The notes below the pieces were generated by a model that worked only from the letters and a program-made list of their open reading frames with translations, had not been told where the DNA came from and did not search any database. A stretch of 64,000 bases of DNA from Robbsia betulipollinis (GTDB taxonomy: Bacteria; Pseudomonadota; Gammaproteobacteria; Burkholderiales; Burkholderiaceae). The position numbers and the translations under genes are program-made. Every line of letters begins with the position of its first letter. Within the stretch, counting starts at the first letter, position 1. The stretch covers positions 622-64,621 of the forward strand of contig NZ_JAPMXC010000010.1 in NCBI RefSeq assembly GCF_026624755.1, in the 5' to 3' direction. Below are positions 29,682-40,123 of this stretch, piece by piece.

Positions 29682-31385
29682 ATGGATATCAAACGTACCG
29701 TTCTGTGGGTCATCTTCTGCGTATCGCTGGTGCTGCTTTTCGATAACTGGCAGCGTTCGACCGGCCATCCGTCGATGTTCCTGCCGGGCGCGCCGACCGC
29801 CGCGAGCGCACCGGCCGTCGCTGCCGGCACGGCCACGCCGGGCACGCGTCCGAGCGATCTGCCGAACGGTACCGCGGGTACCGCGGGCGCCCCCGGCACC
29901 GACACGGGCGTTCCCGGCGCGGCCGGTGCCGCGCCCGCGACGCAGGTCGCCACGCAGGGCCAGAAGGTGCCTTTCTCGACGGACGTCTACGACGGCGACA
30001 TCGATACGCTCGGCGGCACGCTCACGCGCCTGTCGCTGGTCAAGGAAGGCGACGGCAAGCAGCCGAACCTGTACATCACCCTGTTCGACCAGACGAAAGA
30101 CCATACCTATCTGGCGCGCACCGGGCTGATCGGCGGCGACTTCCCGAACCACAACACGATCTTCACCGTCGCGCCGGGCGCACACACGATGGGCGCCGAC
30201 GGCAAGCTTCAGGTGCGCCTCGAATCGCCGGCGGTGGGCGGCGTGAAGCTGGTCAAGACCTACACCTTCACGCGCGGCAGCTATGTGATCGGCGTCGACC
30301 AGACGGTCGAGAACGTCGGCGCGAAGCCGGTGGACCCGACGCTGTACATGGAACTGGTGCGCGACGATTCGCCGGTCGAGACGCCGCGTTTCTCGCACAC
30401 CTTCATCGGGCCGGCGGTGTACTCGTCCGAGCATCACTTCCAGAAGATCAGCTTCAGCGACATCGACAAGAACAAGGCGGACTTCACGCCGAACGCGAAC
30501 AACGGCTGGATCGCGATGGTCCAGCACTACTTCGCGTCGGCCTGGATCCCGCCCGCGACCGCGCAGCGCGACGTCTACGTCAACAAGATCAACTCCCTGT
30601 ATCGCGTGGGCGTGAAGCTGCCGGTGGGCAACATCGCGCCGGGCGCGTCGAAGTCGGTCGAGTCGCGTCTGTTCGCCGGCCCCGAGGAAGAGCGCCTGCT
30701 GGAAAGCATCGCGCCGGGCCTGGAGCTGGTGAAGGACTACGGTTGGGTGACGATCATCGCCAAGCCGCTGTTCTGGCTGCTCGACAGGATTCACTCGTTC
30801 CTGGGCAACTGGGGCTGGTCGATCATCGTCCTGACGCTGCTGATCAAGGCCGTGTTCTTCCCGCTGTCGGCGGCGAGCTACAAGTCGATGGCGCGCATGA
30901 AGGAAATGTCGCCGCGGATGACGGCCCTGCGCGAGCGCTTCAAGTCCGACCCGCAGAAGATGAACGCGGCGCTGATGGAGCTGTACAAGACCGAGAAGAT
31001 CAACCCGGTGGGCGGCTGTCTGCCGGTGGTCGTGCAGATTCCGGTCTTCATCTCGCTGTACTGGGTGCTGCTCTCGTCGGTGGAAATGCGCGGCGCGCCG
31101 TGGATCCTGTGGATCAAGGACCTGTCGCAGCCCGATCCGTTCTACATCCTGCCGGTGCTGATGGCCGTCTCGATGTTCCTGCAGACGAAGCTCAACCCCA
31201 CGCCCCCGGACCCGGTCCAGGCGAAGATGATGATGTTCATGCCGCTGGCGTTCTCGGTCATGTTCTTCTTCTTCCCGTCCGGCCTGGTGCTGTACTACGT
31301 GGTCAACAATCTGTTGTCGATCGCCCAGCAGTACTACATCACCCGCGTGATCGGCGGCAAGGCGGCGGCGAAGCGGATCGGTTGA
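29682..31385 (+). CDS. yidC: membrane protein insertase YidC
   Basis: 567 residues. An N-terminal membrane anchor ([17 protein letters not shown]) is followed by a Pro/Ala/Gly-rich periplasmic linker, the large periplasmic beta domain, then the insertase core: [50 protein letters not shown] and [13 protein letters not shown]. It inserts inner-membrane proteins alone or with SecYEG. It is followed by an intrinsic terminator before mnmE. Confidence 0.97.
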   Translation: MDIKRTVLWVIFCVSLVLLFDNWQRSTGHPSMFLPGAPTAASAPAVAAGTATPGTRPSDLPNGTAGTAGAPGTDTGVPGAAGAAPATQVATQGQKVPFSTDVYDGDIDTLGGTLTRLSLVKEGDGKQPNLYITLFDQTKDHTYLARTGLIGGDFPNHNTIFTVAPGAHTMGADGKLQVRLESPAVGGVKLVKTYTFTRGSYVIGVDQTVENVGAKPVDPTLYMELVRDDSPVETPRFSHTFIGPAVYSSEHHFQKISFSDIDKNKADFTPNANNGWIAMVQHYFASAWIPPATAQRDVYVNKINSLYRVGVKLPVGNIAPGASKSVESRLFAGPEEERLLESIAPGLELVKDYGWVTIIAKPLFWLLDRIHSFLGNWGWSIIVLTLLIKAVFFPLSAASYKSMARMKEMSPRMTALRERFKSDPQKMNAALMELYKTEKINPVGGCLPVVVQIPVFISLYWVLLSSVEMRGAPWILWIKDLSQPDPFYILPVLMAVSMFLQTKLNPTPPDPVQAKMMMFMPLAFSVMFFFFPSGLVLYYVVNNLLSIAQQYYITRVIGGKAAAKRIG

Positions 31386-31446
31386 CGGGATTCGTTTGAC
31401 GGCGGACTCCCCTGGGCGACGACGCCCGGTGCGACCGTAAAAAAAG

Positions 31447-31480
31447 AACGGCACGACGATCGACGATCGGACGTGCCGTT
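31447..31480 (+). terminator. hairpin terminator after yidC
   Basis: AACGGCACG (31447-31455) pairs with CGTGCCGTT (31472-31480), with a CGATCG-rich loop, followed by CCGTTTT. It lies about 60 bases after the yidC stop, so mnmE may have its own promoter in the 155 bases that follow. Confidence 0.65.
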
Positions 31481-31634
31481 CCGTTTTCTGGTGGGTGGCG
31501 TCGCTTCGTATTCGCGCCGGACGAACCGGTGCGGGTCCCGTGCCGGAAGCATGCGCCGCCCGTTATCTGCCTTTATCCTGTCATCGGGCGGGAAACCCCC
31601 ATTCCCCCAACGCCACGCCCCTATCGAGTTGCCC

Positions 31635-33113
31635 ATGCTGCCCAACGACCAGGATCCCATCGTCGCCATCGCCACCGCCGCCGGACAGGGCGGGATCGGC
31701 GTCGTGCGCGCCTCGCTCGGCGCCGCCGGGCCGGGCGCGGCCGAAGCGCTGCTGCGCGCGGTGTGCGGCAGCGTGCCGGCGCCGCGCCATGCCGCCTACG
31801 TGCCGTTTCTCGACGCGGCCGGCGCGGCGATCGACCGCGGCATCGCGCTGTATTTTCCGGCGCCGCATTCGTACACGGGGGAGCAGGTCGTCGAATGGCA
31901 GGGGCATGGCGGACCGATCGTCATGCAGTTGCTGCTGCAACGCTGCCTGGAGGCGGGGCGGGACATCGGCCTGCGGCTGGCGGAGCCGGGCGAGTTCACG
32001 CGCCGCGCCTTTTTGAACGACAAGCTCGACCTCGCGCAGGCCGAGGCCGTGGCCGACCTGATCGAGGCCAGCACCGAGGCCGCGGCCCGCTCGGCGGGGC
32101 GCTCGCTCGAAGGCGCGTTCTCGGCGGCGATCCATGCGCTGGTCGAGGACGTCGTCACGCTGCGCATGCTGGTGGAGGCGACGCTGGATTTTCCGGAAGA
32201 GGAAATCGATTTTCTGGAGGCGGCCGATGCCCGGGGCAAGCTCGCGCGGATTCGCGCGGCGCTGACGGGGATTCAGGGCGAGGCGCGGCAGGGGGCATTG
32301 CTGCGCGACGGGCTGTCGGTGGTGCTGGCCGGGCTGCCGAATGTCGGCAAGTCGTCGCTGCTCAATGCGCTGGCCGGGGCGGAACTGGCGATCGTCACGC
32401 CGATCGCCGGCACCACGCGCGACAAGGTGCAGCAGACGATCCAGATCGAGGGCATTCCGCTGAATATCGTCGACACGGCGGGATTGCGGGAGACGGAGGA
32501 CGAAGTCGAGCGGATCGGCATCGCGCGGTCGTGGGACGAGATCGGACGGGCGGACGTGGTGCTGCACCTGCTGGATGCGCGGGTGGGGATGACGGCGGAG
32601 GATGAGCTGATCGCGGGGCGGTTTCCGGGAAGGGTACCGGTGGTGCGGGTGTTGAACAAGGTGGATCTGGTGGTGTCCGATGCACCGGACGATGCAGGCG
32701 CGGTGACGACGCCCGCCGCGAGCGGGAGTGGGGGCGAGGAGGGCAGCCCGGCGATGCCGAGTCGCAACGGGGAGAATGCTCGCGCCGATGCACCCGTCGT
32801 TCGCGAGGTGCGCCTCTCCGCCAAGCGCGGCGACGGCATCGCCACGCTGCGCACCGCACTGCTGGCGGTCACCGGCGCGCGGGCGGGCGGGCAGAGCGTC
32901 TACCTTGCGCGCGAACGCCACCTGATCGCGTTGCGGGCGGCGGCCGAGCATCTGGAGATCGCGGCGGCGCACGCGGACAGCCGGGCGCAGTCGCTCGATC
33001 TGTTCGCCGAAGAGCTGAGGCTGGCGCAGGAAAGGCTGAATTCGATTACCGGGGAGTTCACCAGCGACGATCTGCTGGGGGTGATCTTCAGTCGGTTTTG
33101 TATCGGGAAGTGA
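31635..33113 (+). CDS. mnmE: tRNA uridine-5-carboxymethylaminomethyl modification GTPase MnmE
   Basis: 492 residues from [20 protein letters not shown] (31635), the conserved start; longer in-frame starts are not supported. G motifs: GLPNVGKSS (about residue 232), GTTRD, DTAGL and NKVD (about 340). The C-terminal FCIGK Cys motif for one-carbon transfer is present. A low-complexity insertion of about 40 residues (about 348-388) follows NKVD. With MnmG it modifies the wobble uridine of several tRNAs; mnmG is outside the window. Confidence 0.95.
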   Translation: MLPNDQDPIVAIATAAGQGGIGVVRASLGAAGPGAAEALLRAVCGSVPAPRHAAYVPFLDAAGAAIDRGIALYFPAPHSYTGEQVVEWQGHGGPIVMQLLLQRCLEAGRDIGLRLAEPGEFTRRAFLNDKLDLAQAEAVADLIEASTEAAARSAGRSLEGAFSAAIHALVEDVVTLRMLVEATLDFPEEEIDFLEAADARGKLARIRAALTGIQGEARQGALLRDGLSVVLAGLPNVGKSSLLNALAGAELAIVTPIAGTTRDKVQQTIQIEGIPLNIVDTAGLRETEDEVERIGIARSWDEIGRADVVLHLLDARVGMTAEDELIAGRFPGRVPVVRVLNKVDLVVSDAPDDAGAVTTPAASGSGGEEGSPAMPSRNGENARADAPVVREVRLSAKRGDGIATLRTALLAVTGARAGGQSVYLARERHLIALRAAAEHLEIAAAHADSRAQSLDLFAEELRLAQERLNSITGEFTSDDLLGVIFSRFCIGK

Positions 33114-33270
33114 ACTGTTTCCGGGAGACGGCATGCCAGTCGACCGCCATGGCGACATCCATTGAAGCCGATTGCCTCGGGATTCGTGGCGAAGCGCTGC
33201 TCCCCACCTTGCGCGCCCGCCGTCCCCCGTGGTTACATAGACCTCTCACCCCTTCCCAAGCAAACGAGTC

Positions 33271-34374
33271 ATGCCCCCCGCCAAAAAACTGCGCCTCGCC
33301 GTCATCTTCGGCGGCCGTTCCACCGAGCATGAAGTGTCGCTCCAGTCGGCGCGCAATATCGTCGCCGCCCTCGACACGGACCGCTTCGACCCGGTACTGA
33401 TCGGCATCGACAAAACCGGCGTCTGGCACCTGTCCGACGCCTCCAACTACCTGCTGCACGGCGCGGATCCCGCGCTGATCGCCCTGAACCGTTCGAATCG
33501 CGAGATCGCGGTCACGCCGGGGAAGGCGCAGGAACAATGGCTGGAACGGCGCACCGGCGAGATCCTGCAGCAGATCGACGTCGTGTTTCCGATCGTGCAT
33601 GGTCCGCTGGGCGAGGATGGCTCGCTGCAGGGTCTGCTGAAGATGGCGGGCGTGCCCTTCGTCGGCTCGGACGTTCTCGGCTCGGCGGTGTGCATGGACA
33701 AGGATGTGACCAAGCGCCTGCTGCGCGATGCCGGTCTGCCGGTGACACCCTATGTGACTCTGACCCGGCGTACCGCTGCCGGGCTGTCCTTCGACGACAT
33801 CGTCGCGAAGCTGGGGTCGCCGTTGTTCGTGAAGCCGGCGAATCTGGGGTCGTCGGTGGGCGTGAGCAAGGTCGGCACCGCGAACGAATACGCGCAGGCG
33901 CTGGAAACCGGTTTCGCGTTCGACCACAAGATCCTGGTTGAATCGGCGGTGGTCGGTCGCGAGATCGAATGCGCGGTGATGGGCAACGAGGCGCCGGTCG
34001 CCAGCGCCTGCGGCGAGATCGTGCTGGGCAGCGATTTCTACTCCTACGACAGCAAGTACATCGATGCCGAAGCGGCGCAGGTCGTCGCGCCGGCGGTGAT
34101 CGATGCGCCCACGAGCGAGCGCATTCGGGCCGCGGCCGTCGCCGCGTTCCAGGTGCTGGAGTGCCGCGGTCTCGCGCGCGTCGATTTTTTCCTGCGCCCG
34201 GACGGTGCGATCCTGATCAACGAAGTGAACACCTTGCCCGGCTTCACGCAGATCAGCATGTTCCCGAAACTGTGGCAGGCGGCGGGCATGACTTATCCGG
34301 AACTGGTGACGCGCCTGATCGATCTGGCGATCGAGCGTCACCGTGAAGATGCGGCGCTGAAGCGGTCGCGGTGA
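33271..34374 (+). CDS. ddl: D-alanine-D-alanine ligase
   Basis: 367 residues. The family blocks are present: [18 protein letters not shown] at the N-terminus, [24 protein letters not shown] in the ATP-grasp region, [11 protein letters not shown] and [19 protein letters not shown]. The length and [14 protein letters not shown] start fit the DdlA-like VanA/Ddl subfamily rather than the ftsZ-linked DdlB. It joins two D-Ala in cytoplasmic peptidoglycan precursor synthesis. Confidence 0.95.
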   Translation: MPPAKKLRLAVIFGGRSTEHEVSLQSARNIVAALDTDRFDPVLIGIDKTGVWHLSDASNYLLHGADPALIALNRSNREIAVTPGKAQEQWLERRTGEILQQIDVVFPIVHGPLGEDGSLQGLLKMAGVPFVGSDVLGSAVCMDKDVTKRLLRDAGLPVTPYVTLTRRTAAGLSFDDIVAKLGSPLFVKPANLGSSVGVSKVGTANEYAQALETGFAFDHKILVESAVVGREIECAVMGNEAPVASACGEIVLGSDFYSYDSKYIDAEAAQVVAPAVIDAPTSERIRAAAVAAFQVLECRGLARVDFFLRPDGAILINEVNTLPGFTQISMFPKLWQAAGMTYPELVTRLIDLAIERHREDAALKRSR

Positions 34375-34431
34375 CGGTCCGCGAGCTTGCGCTGCTTGCT
34401 CCCATGGTTTCGCTCCGGCACTGGATGAAAA

Positions 34432-35340
34432 ATGAATTTTGGATGGATTCTTTTTGTTTTGACGCTCGTGACGGGTCTTTTCTGGATCGTCGACAGAGGC
34501 GTTTTTCTTCCAAGACGCCGTTATGCCGCTAACGCCGCGCTGGCAGAGATCGCGCAAGCACCGGATCGAACGGGACGGCCTGTCGTCGATCCGGACGTGC
34601 TGCGCGCCAAAGCGGAAGCGAAGCGCAGAGCGCTGCGGCGGCCGTTCTGGCTGGAATACTCTGCGGGTTTCTTTCCGGTTATTTTGGTGGTGTTTTTGAT
34701 TCGTTCTTTTCTGGCGGAGCCTTTCCGGATTCCGTCCGGATCGATGATTCCGACGCTGCGGGTGGGCGATTTCATCCTGGTCAACAAATTCGACTATGGC
34801 GTGCGCTCGCCGATCGGCGAGCGAAAACTGCTCGCGAACCACGATCCGCGACGCGGGGATGTCGTCGTGTTTCGTTCGCCGGAGGCGCCGTCGATCGATC
34901 TCATCAAGCGTGTCGTCGGCGTGCCCGGGGACGTGGTGCAATATCGCGACAAGCACCTGACGATCAATGGCAGCGCCGTGCCGGAGCATGAGATAGCCGA
35001 TTTCAAAGGCGAGGCGGTCGAGGGGCGCGTCGGTGATTGGAAGCAATATGAGGAAAGCTTCGATGGCCGCACGCATGCGATCTTGCGGATGCCTGCGCAG
35101 CCGACCTATACCGCCAGCGGTGTGCGCGATTTTCCGAACAAGGGAAACTGCCGGTACGATGCCGACGGTTTCGTCTGCAAGGTCCCGCCGGGAAACTATT
35201 TCATGATGGGAGACAACCGCGACAACAGTGACGACAGCCGGTATTGGGGATTTGCGCCCGATGCGAATATCGTCGGACGCGCGATGGTCGTGTGGATGAA
35301 CCTCGGCGATCTTGGACGTGTCGGACATCGCGCATATTAG
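34432..35340 (+). CDS. lepB: signal peptidase I
   Basis: 302 residues with two N-terminal membrane segments (WILFVLTLVTGLFWIV and FFPVILVVFLIRSFLAEPF). The catalytic Ser is in RIPSGSMIPTL and the general-base Lys in DLIKRVVGVPGD. GDNRDNSDDSRYWGF is conserved. It cleaves signal peptides at the periplasmic face. It stands beside ddl rather than in the usual lepA-lepB-rnc-era cluster, so it may be a second copy. Confidence 0.93.
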   Translation: MNFGWILFVLTLVTGLFWIVDRGVFLPRRRYAANAALAEIAQAPDRTGRPVVDPDVLRAKAEAKRRALRRPFWLEYSAGFFPVILVVFLIRSFLAEPFRIPSGSMIPTLRVGDFILVNKFDYGVRSPIGERKLLANHDPRRGDVVVFRSPEAPSIDLIKRVVGVPGDVVQYRDKHLTINGSAVPEHEIADFKGEAVEGRVGDWKQYEESFDGRTHAILRMPAQPTYTASGVRDFPNKGNCRYDADGFVCKVPPGNYFMMGDNRDNSDDSRYWGFAPDANIVGRAMVVWMNLGDLGRVGHRAY

Positions 35341-35630
35341 GGGCGCATCAGAAGCGCCGACTTGGTCGGAAAGGCGCTGTATCGAACCGCCGTTGCGCGG
35401 ACGCGATGCGCCTGCCGTGTGATCGTTCCGCAAGCGTGCCGGCGAGCATCCGATGCGTACCGATCGGCCCTTTGTCCAATTCGAAGTGCTTGCAGATGCA
35501 AGGATTTTGTCCTGGACGGACCGCGATGATACAGTTGTCGATCCGGTTTTCGCGCGCTGCACGGTTCCGGAGATCCTGACTCAGTGAATACGGCCACACG
35601 GTGGCGTCCCAAGGACAACAAGGCGGCGAC

Positions 35631-36692
35631 ATGATCAAACGCGTCAACGATTCGGACCAGATTTCCCGCCTCGTGCTGCGTGGTTACAAATCCATTGCCG
35701 AGTGCGACCTGGAACTTGGGCGGCTCAATGTGCTGATTGGCGCCAACGGCGCGGGTAAATCCAACTTCATCGGATTTTTCCGATTGATCAATCGCATTCT
35801 GGACGAACATCTACAGACGGCGGTCGGTTTGGCCGGTGGCCCGGACGCGCTGCTGTACTTCGGTCGAAAGAAAACGGAAGCGCTGCATGCCGAGCTGTAC
35901 TTCGGCAACAATGGCTATCGTTTCACGCTCCGGCCGACCGAGGACAACCGGATGATGTTCTTCCATGAAGCATTGTGGTGGAATATGCATGGGGACTGAC
36001 GCCCGGCCTCGGGGCACTTCGAGTCGTATGCCAAAGAGCAGAAAAGCAGAACGCAAATCTACCAGCATGTCGTTCCCGCGATGCAGAGTTGGCGTCTGTA
36101 CCACTTTCACGACACCAGCGGCAGCGCGCTGGTCAAGCAGGTGCATAACCTCAACGACAACGAATACCTGCGAGACGATGCCCGTAACCTGGGGGCCTTC
36201 CTGCTCCGGCTGAAGCACCACCACGGCGAGCACTACGACCGCATCGTCAAGGTCATCCGCCTGGTGGCGCCCTTTTTCGGTGACTTTCACCTGCGACCCA
36301 CCGTTGGCAACGGGGAAAAGATTCAGGTCGAATGGACGGAGCAGGGGCAGGACGAGCCTTTCCCCGCCAGTTCCCTGTCGGATGGCACCCTGCGCTTCAT
36401 CTGCCTCGCTACCGTATTGCTGCAACCGGAAGCATTCATGCCCGCGGCAATCCTGGTCGACGAACCCGAGCTGGGCCTGCATCCATTCGCCATCAATGTC
36501 CTGGCGGGGTTGATGAGGTCGGCCTCGCAGGAGCATCAATTGATCGTCTCCACCCAGTCGGTGGAGCTGGTCAACGAATTCGATGCGGACGATCTGATCG
36601 TGGTCGACAAACGGGATGGGTCGTCCACGTTCAAGCGTCCGGATACCCAGGCGCTATCCGAGTGGCTGCTAAAAACTGAAGCGCTGTCCTAG
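35631..36692 (+). pseudogene. AAA-family ATPase (OLD/RecF-like, COG4637 type) interrupted by one in-frame TGA
   Basis: The start at 35631 follows AGGCGGCGAC. Walker A is IGANGAGKSNF, near residue 40. The frame meets TGA at 35997-35999 (after NMHGD), then stays open in the same frame: RPASGHFESYAKEQKS, on to a signature-like SSLSDGTLRFICLA, Walker B AILVDEPELGLHP and STQSVELVNEFDADD, ending at 36692. The two halves together make one complete ATPase of about 353 residues, so a TGG-to-TGA change is the simplest reading. Internal restart at 36081 is possible but would lack Walker A. These ATPases often act with nucleases in DNA repair or defence; no partner gene is seen. Confidence 0.75.
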
Positions 36693-36838
36693 CGCCCCGC
36701 CCATCCCGCCGGCATGGACCCGGCCTGATACCCCATCTGCAAAACCGGCGCCTCCCGTTTCGACGCCTCGGCATACCCTTGCTGAAACGCCGAACTCACG
36801 ATCAGGCCGCCGATGAAAAGCAGGGCGATCTTCTTCAT
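36689..36838 (-). CDS. small exported protein of unknown function
   Basis: 49 residues starting MKKIALLFIGGLIVSSAFQQ, a short signal or membrane segment, followed by 30 mostly polar residues (EAPVLQMGYQAGSMPAGW). A ribosome-binding site GGGAGAG lies at good distance from the ATG at 36838. Its stop overlaps the last bases of the ATPase gene on the other strand. Not recognised as a named family. Confidence 0.55.
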   Translation of the reverse strand: MKKIALLFIGGLIVSSAFQQGYAEASKREAPVLQMGYQAGSMPAGWAGR

Positions 36839-37082
36839 ATTGTCTCTCCCGGTTTTATTATCCGATTGCCGCGACGGGCCGACCCGCATGGCCGGCGGGG
36901 CAGACGTCCAGGCCCGGTTCCGAACCAAACCGGATTCCCCGCCAAACCGCGCCACCCGATGCCTGTCCTATCCGGATAAACGGCATCCCGCCGCAATTCT
37001 TGAGGGTGGCGCCTGCGCGATGAGGGTAAGCACCGGGATCGTCGGGTAGACTGGCGCCTGTGCCACCCGCAACCGCTTACCG

Positions 37083-37766
37083 ATGACCGTCACCGCTTCC
37101 CTGATTTCCTTCCTGATCGCCATCAGCCTGCTGACCGTGACGCCCGGGCTCGATACCGCGCTGGTGCTGCGTACCGCCGCCACCGAAGGCCCGGGGAATG
37201 CGTTGCGCGCCGCGCTGGGCATCAATGTGGGCTGCCTGATGTGGGGTGCCGCCGTGGCGTTCGGCGCGGGCGAACTGCTGGCGGCGTCCGAGCTGGCCTA
37301 TACGGCATTGAAATGGGCGGGCGCGGCCTATCTGTGCTGGCTGGGCGCGCAGATGCTGTTGCGTCCGCGCACCGGCTTCGAACTGGATGCGAAACCGGGC
37401 GGAAAGGATGGCGCGAGGCGAAACGCCGCCCAAAACAGGATGCCGGGTGCCGCCGGGGTCCCGGGCGGAAGGACGCGCTGGTTCCTGCGCGGCCTGCTGA
37501 GCAATCTGCTGAACCCGAAGGTGGGGGTCTTCTACATCTCCTTTTTGCCGCAGTTCGTGCCGGCCGGTGAGCCGGTCGTGCCCTACACCTTCGGTCTGTC
37601 GGCGATCCATGTCGCGGTGGGCGTGGTCTGGTGCGGTTCGTTGATCCTCGCCACGCGTCCGCTCGGGCATCTGCTGCGGCTGCCCCGCGTGGTCAAGGCG
37701 CTCGACCGGATCACGGGCGCGGTCTTCATCGGCTTCGGCATCAAGCTGGCGCTGAGCCGTCGCTGA
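37083..37766 (+). CDS. LysE/RhtB-family amino-acid exporter
   Basis: 227 residues with about six hydrophobic segments. The N-terminal FLIAISLLTVTPGLDTALVL carries the family TPGPxx-like turn, followed by GNALRAALGINVGCLMWG and YLCWLGAQMLL. A downstream FLRGLLSNLLNPKVGVFYISF block is diagnostic. Probably exports an amino acid or homoserine-lactone-like compound; the substrate cannot be told. A hydrophilic insertion of about 25 residues follows the second third. Confidence 0.88.
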   Translation: MTVTASLISFLIAISLLTVTPGLDTALVLRTAATEGPGNALRAALGINVGCLMWGAAVAFGAGELLAASELAYTALKWAGAAYLCWLGAQMLLRPRTGFELDAKPGGKDGARRNAAQNRMPGAAGVPGGRTRWFLRGLLSNLLNPKVGVFYISFLPQFVPAGEPVVPYTFGLSAIHVAVGVVWCGSLILATRPLGHLLRLPRVVKALDRITGAVFIGFGIKLALSRR

Positions 37767-37839
37767 GCCGCTGACGCGACGGACTTCTGTTCGCGGCGAT
37801 GACGCACTCGCCTGAACGAATCGGCACGCCGCGCAGCGC

Positions 37840-38589
37840 TCAGATTTGCGCGGCGCCGCCGTCGACGAACAGTTCGCTGCCGTTGACGAAGCTGCTGTCG
37901 TCGGATGCCAGGAACAGCGCGGCGGCCGCCACTTCGGACGGATCGGCCAGGCGGGCCAGCGGTGTCGTCGATTCTACGAGGCGCACCATCTCCCGGTTGA
38001 TTTCCTTGTTCGGCGCGAGGCCGTGCCAGCCTGGGGTCGAGGTTGCGCCCGGCACCAGGACATTGACCCGAATCCTGCGCGGCGCCAGGTCGAGGATCCA
38101 GCCGCGCGCGAAATTGCGCAGCGCCGCCTTGCTGGCGCTATAGACGCTGAACGCCGGGATGCCGGTCGTGGCGCTGGTCGAGCCGGTCAGGATGATCGAG
38201 GCACCTTCCTTCAGCAAAGGCAGGGCTTTCTGCACGGTGAAAAGCGTGCCCTTGACGTTGGTGTCGAAAATGCGGTCGTAATGCGCTTCCGTAATGTCCG
38301 CCAGCGGCGCGAAATCGCCCCCGCCGGCGTTCGCGAACAGGACGTCGATCTGACCCGCCTCCCGCCGGACGGTGTCGAACAACGTGTCCAGGTCTTGCAG
38401 CTTCGAGATATCGCAGGGGATCCCGATGGCGCCATGCCCGACTTCCACGACCGCGTTCTCGAGTTCGGTGGCGCGGCGGCCCGTCATGCATACGCAGGCA
38501 CCTTCCGCCGCGAAGCGTTTGGCCGATGCGAGGCCAATGCCGCTGTTCGCACCCGTGATGACGACGACTTTTCCATCAAGCTTGCCCAT
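37840..38589 (-). CDS. SDR-family oxidoreductase
   Basis: 249 residues from MGKLDGKVVVITGANSGIG (38589). TGxxxGIG binds NAD(P), and the catalytic Ser (IILTGSTSAT) and Tyr-x-x-x-Lys (YSASKAA) are present. It is divergent from the HxlR-type regulator across a 96-bp region with a palindrome, so it is probably the regulated target. The substrate is unknown; quinones or aldehydes are common for HxlR-linked SDRs. Confidence 0.9.
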   Translation of the reverse strand: MGKLDGKVVVITGANSGIGLASAKRFAAEGACVCMTGRRATELENAVVEVGHGAIGIPCDISKLQDLDTLFDTVRREAGQIDVLFANAGGGDFAPLADITEAHYDRIFDTNVKGTLFTVQKALPLLKEGASIILTGSTSATTGIPAFSVYSASKAALRNFARGWILDLAPRRIRVNVLVPGATSTPGWHGLAPNKEINREMVRLVESTTPLARLADPSEVAAAALFLASDDSSFVNGSELFVDGGAAQI

Positions 38590-38626
38590 GGTTTTCTCCC
38601 GGAAATGGTGAAGCGAGGAAACCATT

Positions 38627-38660
38627 GTAGGAACTAACTTTCTTATATACTAGTACCTAC
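38627..38660. promoter_or_regulatory. palindromic operator between the SDR gene and its HxlR regulator
   Basis: GTAGGAACTA (38627-38636) and TAGTACCTAC (38651-38660) are inverted with 9 of 10 matches and a 14-bp AT-rich spacer containing TTATATAC. The centre-to-centre distance of about 24 bp and position between divergent genes fit a dimeric winged-helix regulator. Confidence 0.6.
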
Positions 38661-38685
38661 CAAAAGGTATGTATGGGGAGAAGCG

Positions 38686-39048
38686 ATGGACCCGGTTTGC
38701 GGCCTCGACGTGGCCTTGCGTTACATTGGCGGGAAATGGAAACCCATCCTGTTATTCCATTTGCAAGGGCGTCCGCGCCGTTTCGGCGAGCTCAAACGCC
38801 TGGTGGGGGGCATCAGCGAGAAGGTGCTGATCCAGCAACTGCGGGACTTGACGGAGGATTGCATCCTGACGCGGCACGACTTCAAGGAGGTGCCACCCAG
38901 AGTGGAATACGCCATTACGGATTTCGGGCGCACGCTGGCGCAGGCGCTGCGACCTTTATGCGACTGGGGCAACGCCAACCGTGCAGGCGTGCCATCCGAC
39001 GTACAGCTGGGCCAGACGCTGCCGAACCCGGCCACGCTCGACAGCTAG
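38686..39048 (+). CDS. HxlR-family winged-helix regulator
   Basis: 120 residues, the normal size. DPVCGLDVALRYIGGKWKPILLFHL contains the N-terminal Cys (residue 5) used for redox sensing in YodB/QorR relatives, then the HxlR helix-turn-helix GRPRRFGELKRLVGGISEKVL and the beta-wing VPPRVEYAITDFG. A GGGGAG site precedes the ATG. It probably represses the divergent SDR gene through the palindrome. Redox sensing is inferred from the single Cys. Confidence 0.9.
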   Translation: MDPVCGLDVALRYIGGKWKPILLFHLQGRPRRFGELKRLVGGISEKVLIQQLRDLTEDCILTRHDFKEVPPRVEYAITDFGRTLAQALRPLCDWGNANRAGVPSDVQLGQTLPNPATLDS

Positions 39049-39208
39049 CGGCAGCGCCGTGCGCCTTGCTGATCAATGCCGCCGCCGAAAACGGCTTCCT
39101 GAAACGGGATCCTGCTGGGTGAGCGGGCACGATCTGAGCGGGCACGATCGCCGATCGATCGCGTACGCCACGTCACGGCGAGACCCGGAGGACGGCCGTT
39201 CCCCCTCC

Positions 39209-39964
39209 CTAGCGGATTGTCTCCGCCGCGCGATCCTCCTCCCGATTCGCCCGCCGCAGCCGTTCCCGGCTGTTCGATAAATGCATGCGCATCGCCGCGC
39301 GCGCGCCGTCGGCGTCGTGCCGCGTGATGGCATCGAGGATGCTTTCGTGTTCGAGGTTGACCAGCGCCAGATAGGCCTGCGGGTCCGCGTGCGCGATGCC
39401 CGCCGAATCGATGCGGTTGCGCGGAATCAGCGCGGTGCCCATCTGCGTGAGGATGTCGACGAAATAGCGGTTGCCGGTGGCGCGGGCCACGGAGATGTGG
39501 AACTGGAGATCCGCGTTGACGCTGTCGCCGCCGTCGCGGCTGGTGGCTTCGATGGCGTCGAGCGCGGCGCGTATCCGGGCGATATCCTCGGGCTGCGCGC
39601 GCTGCGCGGCGAGCCCGGCGGATTCGGTTTCCAGGCTGATGCGCAGTTCGAGCACGGAGAGCAGGTCGCGCAATGTCGTGGCGGGCACCATGTCGATGCC
39701 GAATTTTTCATGGCGCGGTTCCAGTACGAAGCTGCCGATGCCATGACGCGTTTCGATGACGCCGCCGGCCTGCAGCCGCGAAATGCCTTCGCGCACGACG
39801 GTGCGGCTCACGCCCAGCGCGACCATCAGCTTGGACTCGGTCGGCAGCTTGTCGCCGGGTTTCAACGCCTGCGAGGCGATCTGCTCGTTCACGCAGTCGA
39901 CGACGAATTCCGCAAGGTTGCGGGCGCGGCGCGGCGCGGCATACGAAGGGAGTGAAACGGTCAT
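39209..39964 (-). CDS. GntR-family regulator, FadR subfamily (FCD domain)
   Basis: 251 residues from MTVSLPSYAAP (39964). The N-terminal winged helix reads LKPGDKLPTESKLMVALGVSRTVVREGISRLQAGGVIETRHGIGSFV. The C-terminal FCD domain includes LRDLLSVLELRISLE, DLQFHISVARATGN and HESILDAITRHDADGARAAM with the metal-type His residues. It is divergent from an MFS gene of the hexarate cluster, with matching GT-rich motifs around both promoters, so it probably represses that cluster and is relieved by a sugar acid. Confidence 0.88.
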   Translation of the reverse strand: MTVSLPSYAAPRRARNLAEFVVDCVNEQIASQALKPGDKLPTESKLMVALGVSRTVVREGISRLQAGGVIETRHGIGSFVLEPRHEKFGIDMVPATTLRDLLSVLELRISLETESAGLAAQRAQPEDIARIRAALDAIEATSRDGGDSVNADLQFHISVARATGNRYFVDILTQMGTALIPRNRIDSAGIAHADPQAYLALVNLEHESILDAITRHDADGARAAMRMHLSNSRERLRRANREEDRAAETIR

Positions 39965-40032
39965 CGGGTGCGCTCCTCGATTCAGCGAATTGCGACGAAA
40001 CACGGTACATCGCGCCGCCCCGCCATTATAAC

Positions 40033-40045
40033 GTTGTCTGACGAC
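40033..40045 (+). promoter_or_regulatory. putative GntR operator, site 1
   Basis: GTTGTCTGACGAC just upstream of the GntR gene. It matches the motif GTYRTMKKAYGAC that recurs at five places in the hexarate cluster. Confidence 0.5.
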
Positions 40046-40110
40046 CGACCGGGCGATCCTCTCCGGGATCCCGCTGCCGGGTTGCATGTGCAAGACCCTG
40101 CATATCATCA

Positions 40111-40123
40111 GTCGTCAGACTTT
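40111..40123 (-). promoter_or_regulatory. putative GntR operator, site 2
   Basis: On the minus strand AAAGTCTGACGAC, sharing ten of thirteen bases with site 1. It lies between the GntR gene and the first MFS gene. Confidence 0.45.

Noticed and set aside
29640-31454. Long minus-strand frame opposite yidC
   Set aside because: His/Arg/Asp-rich shadow translation with no family features.
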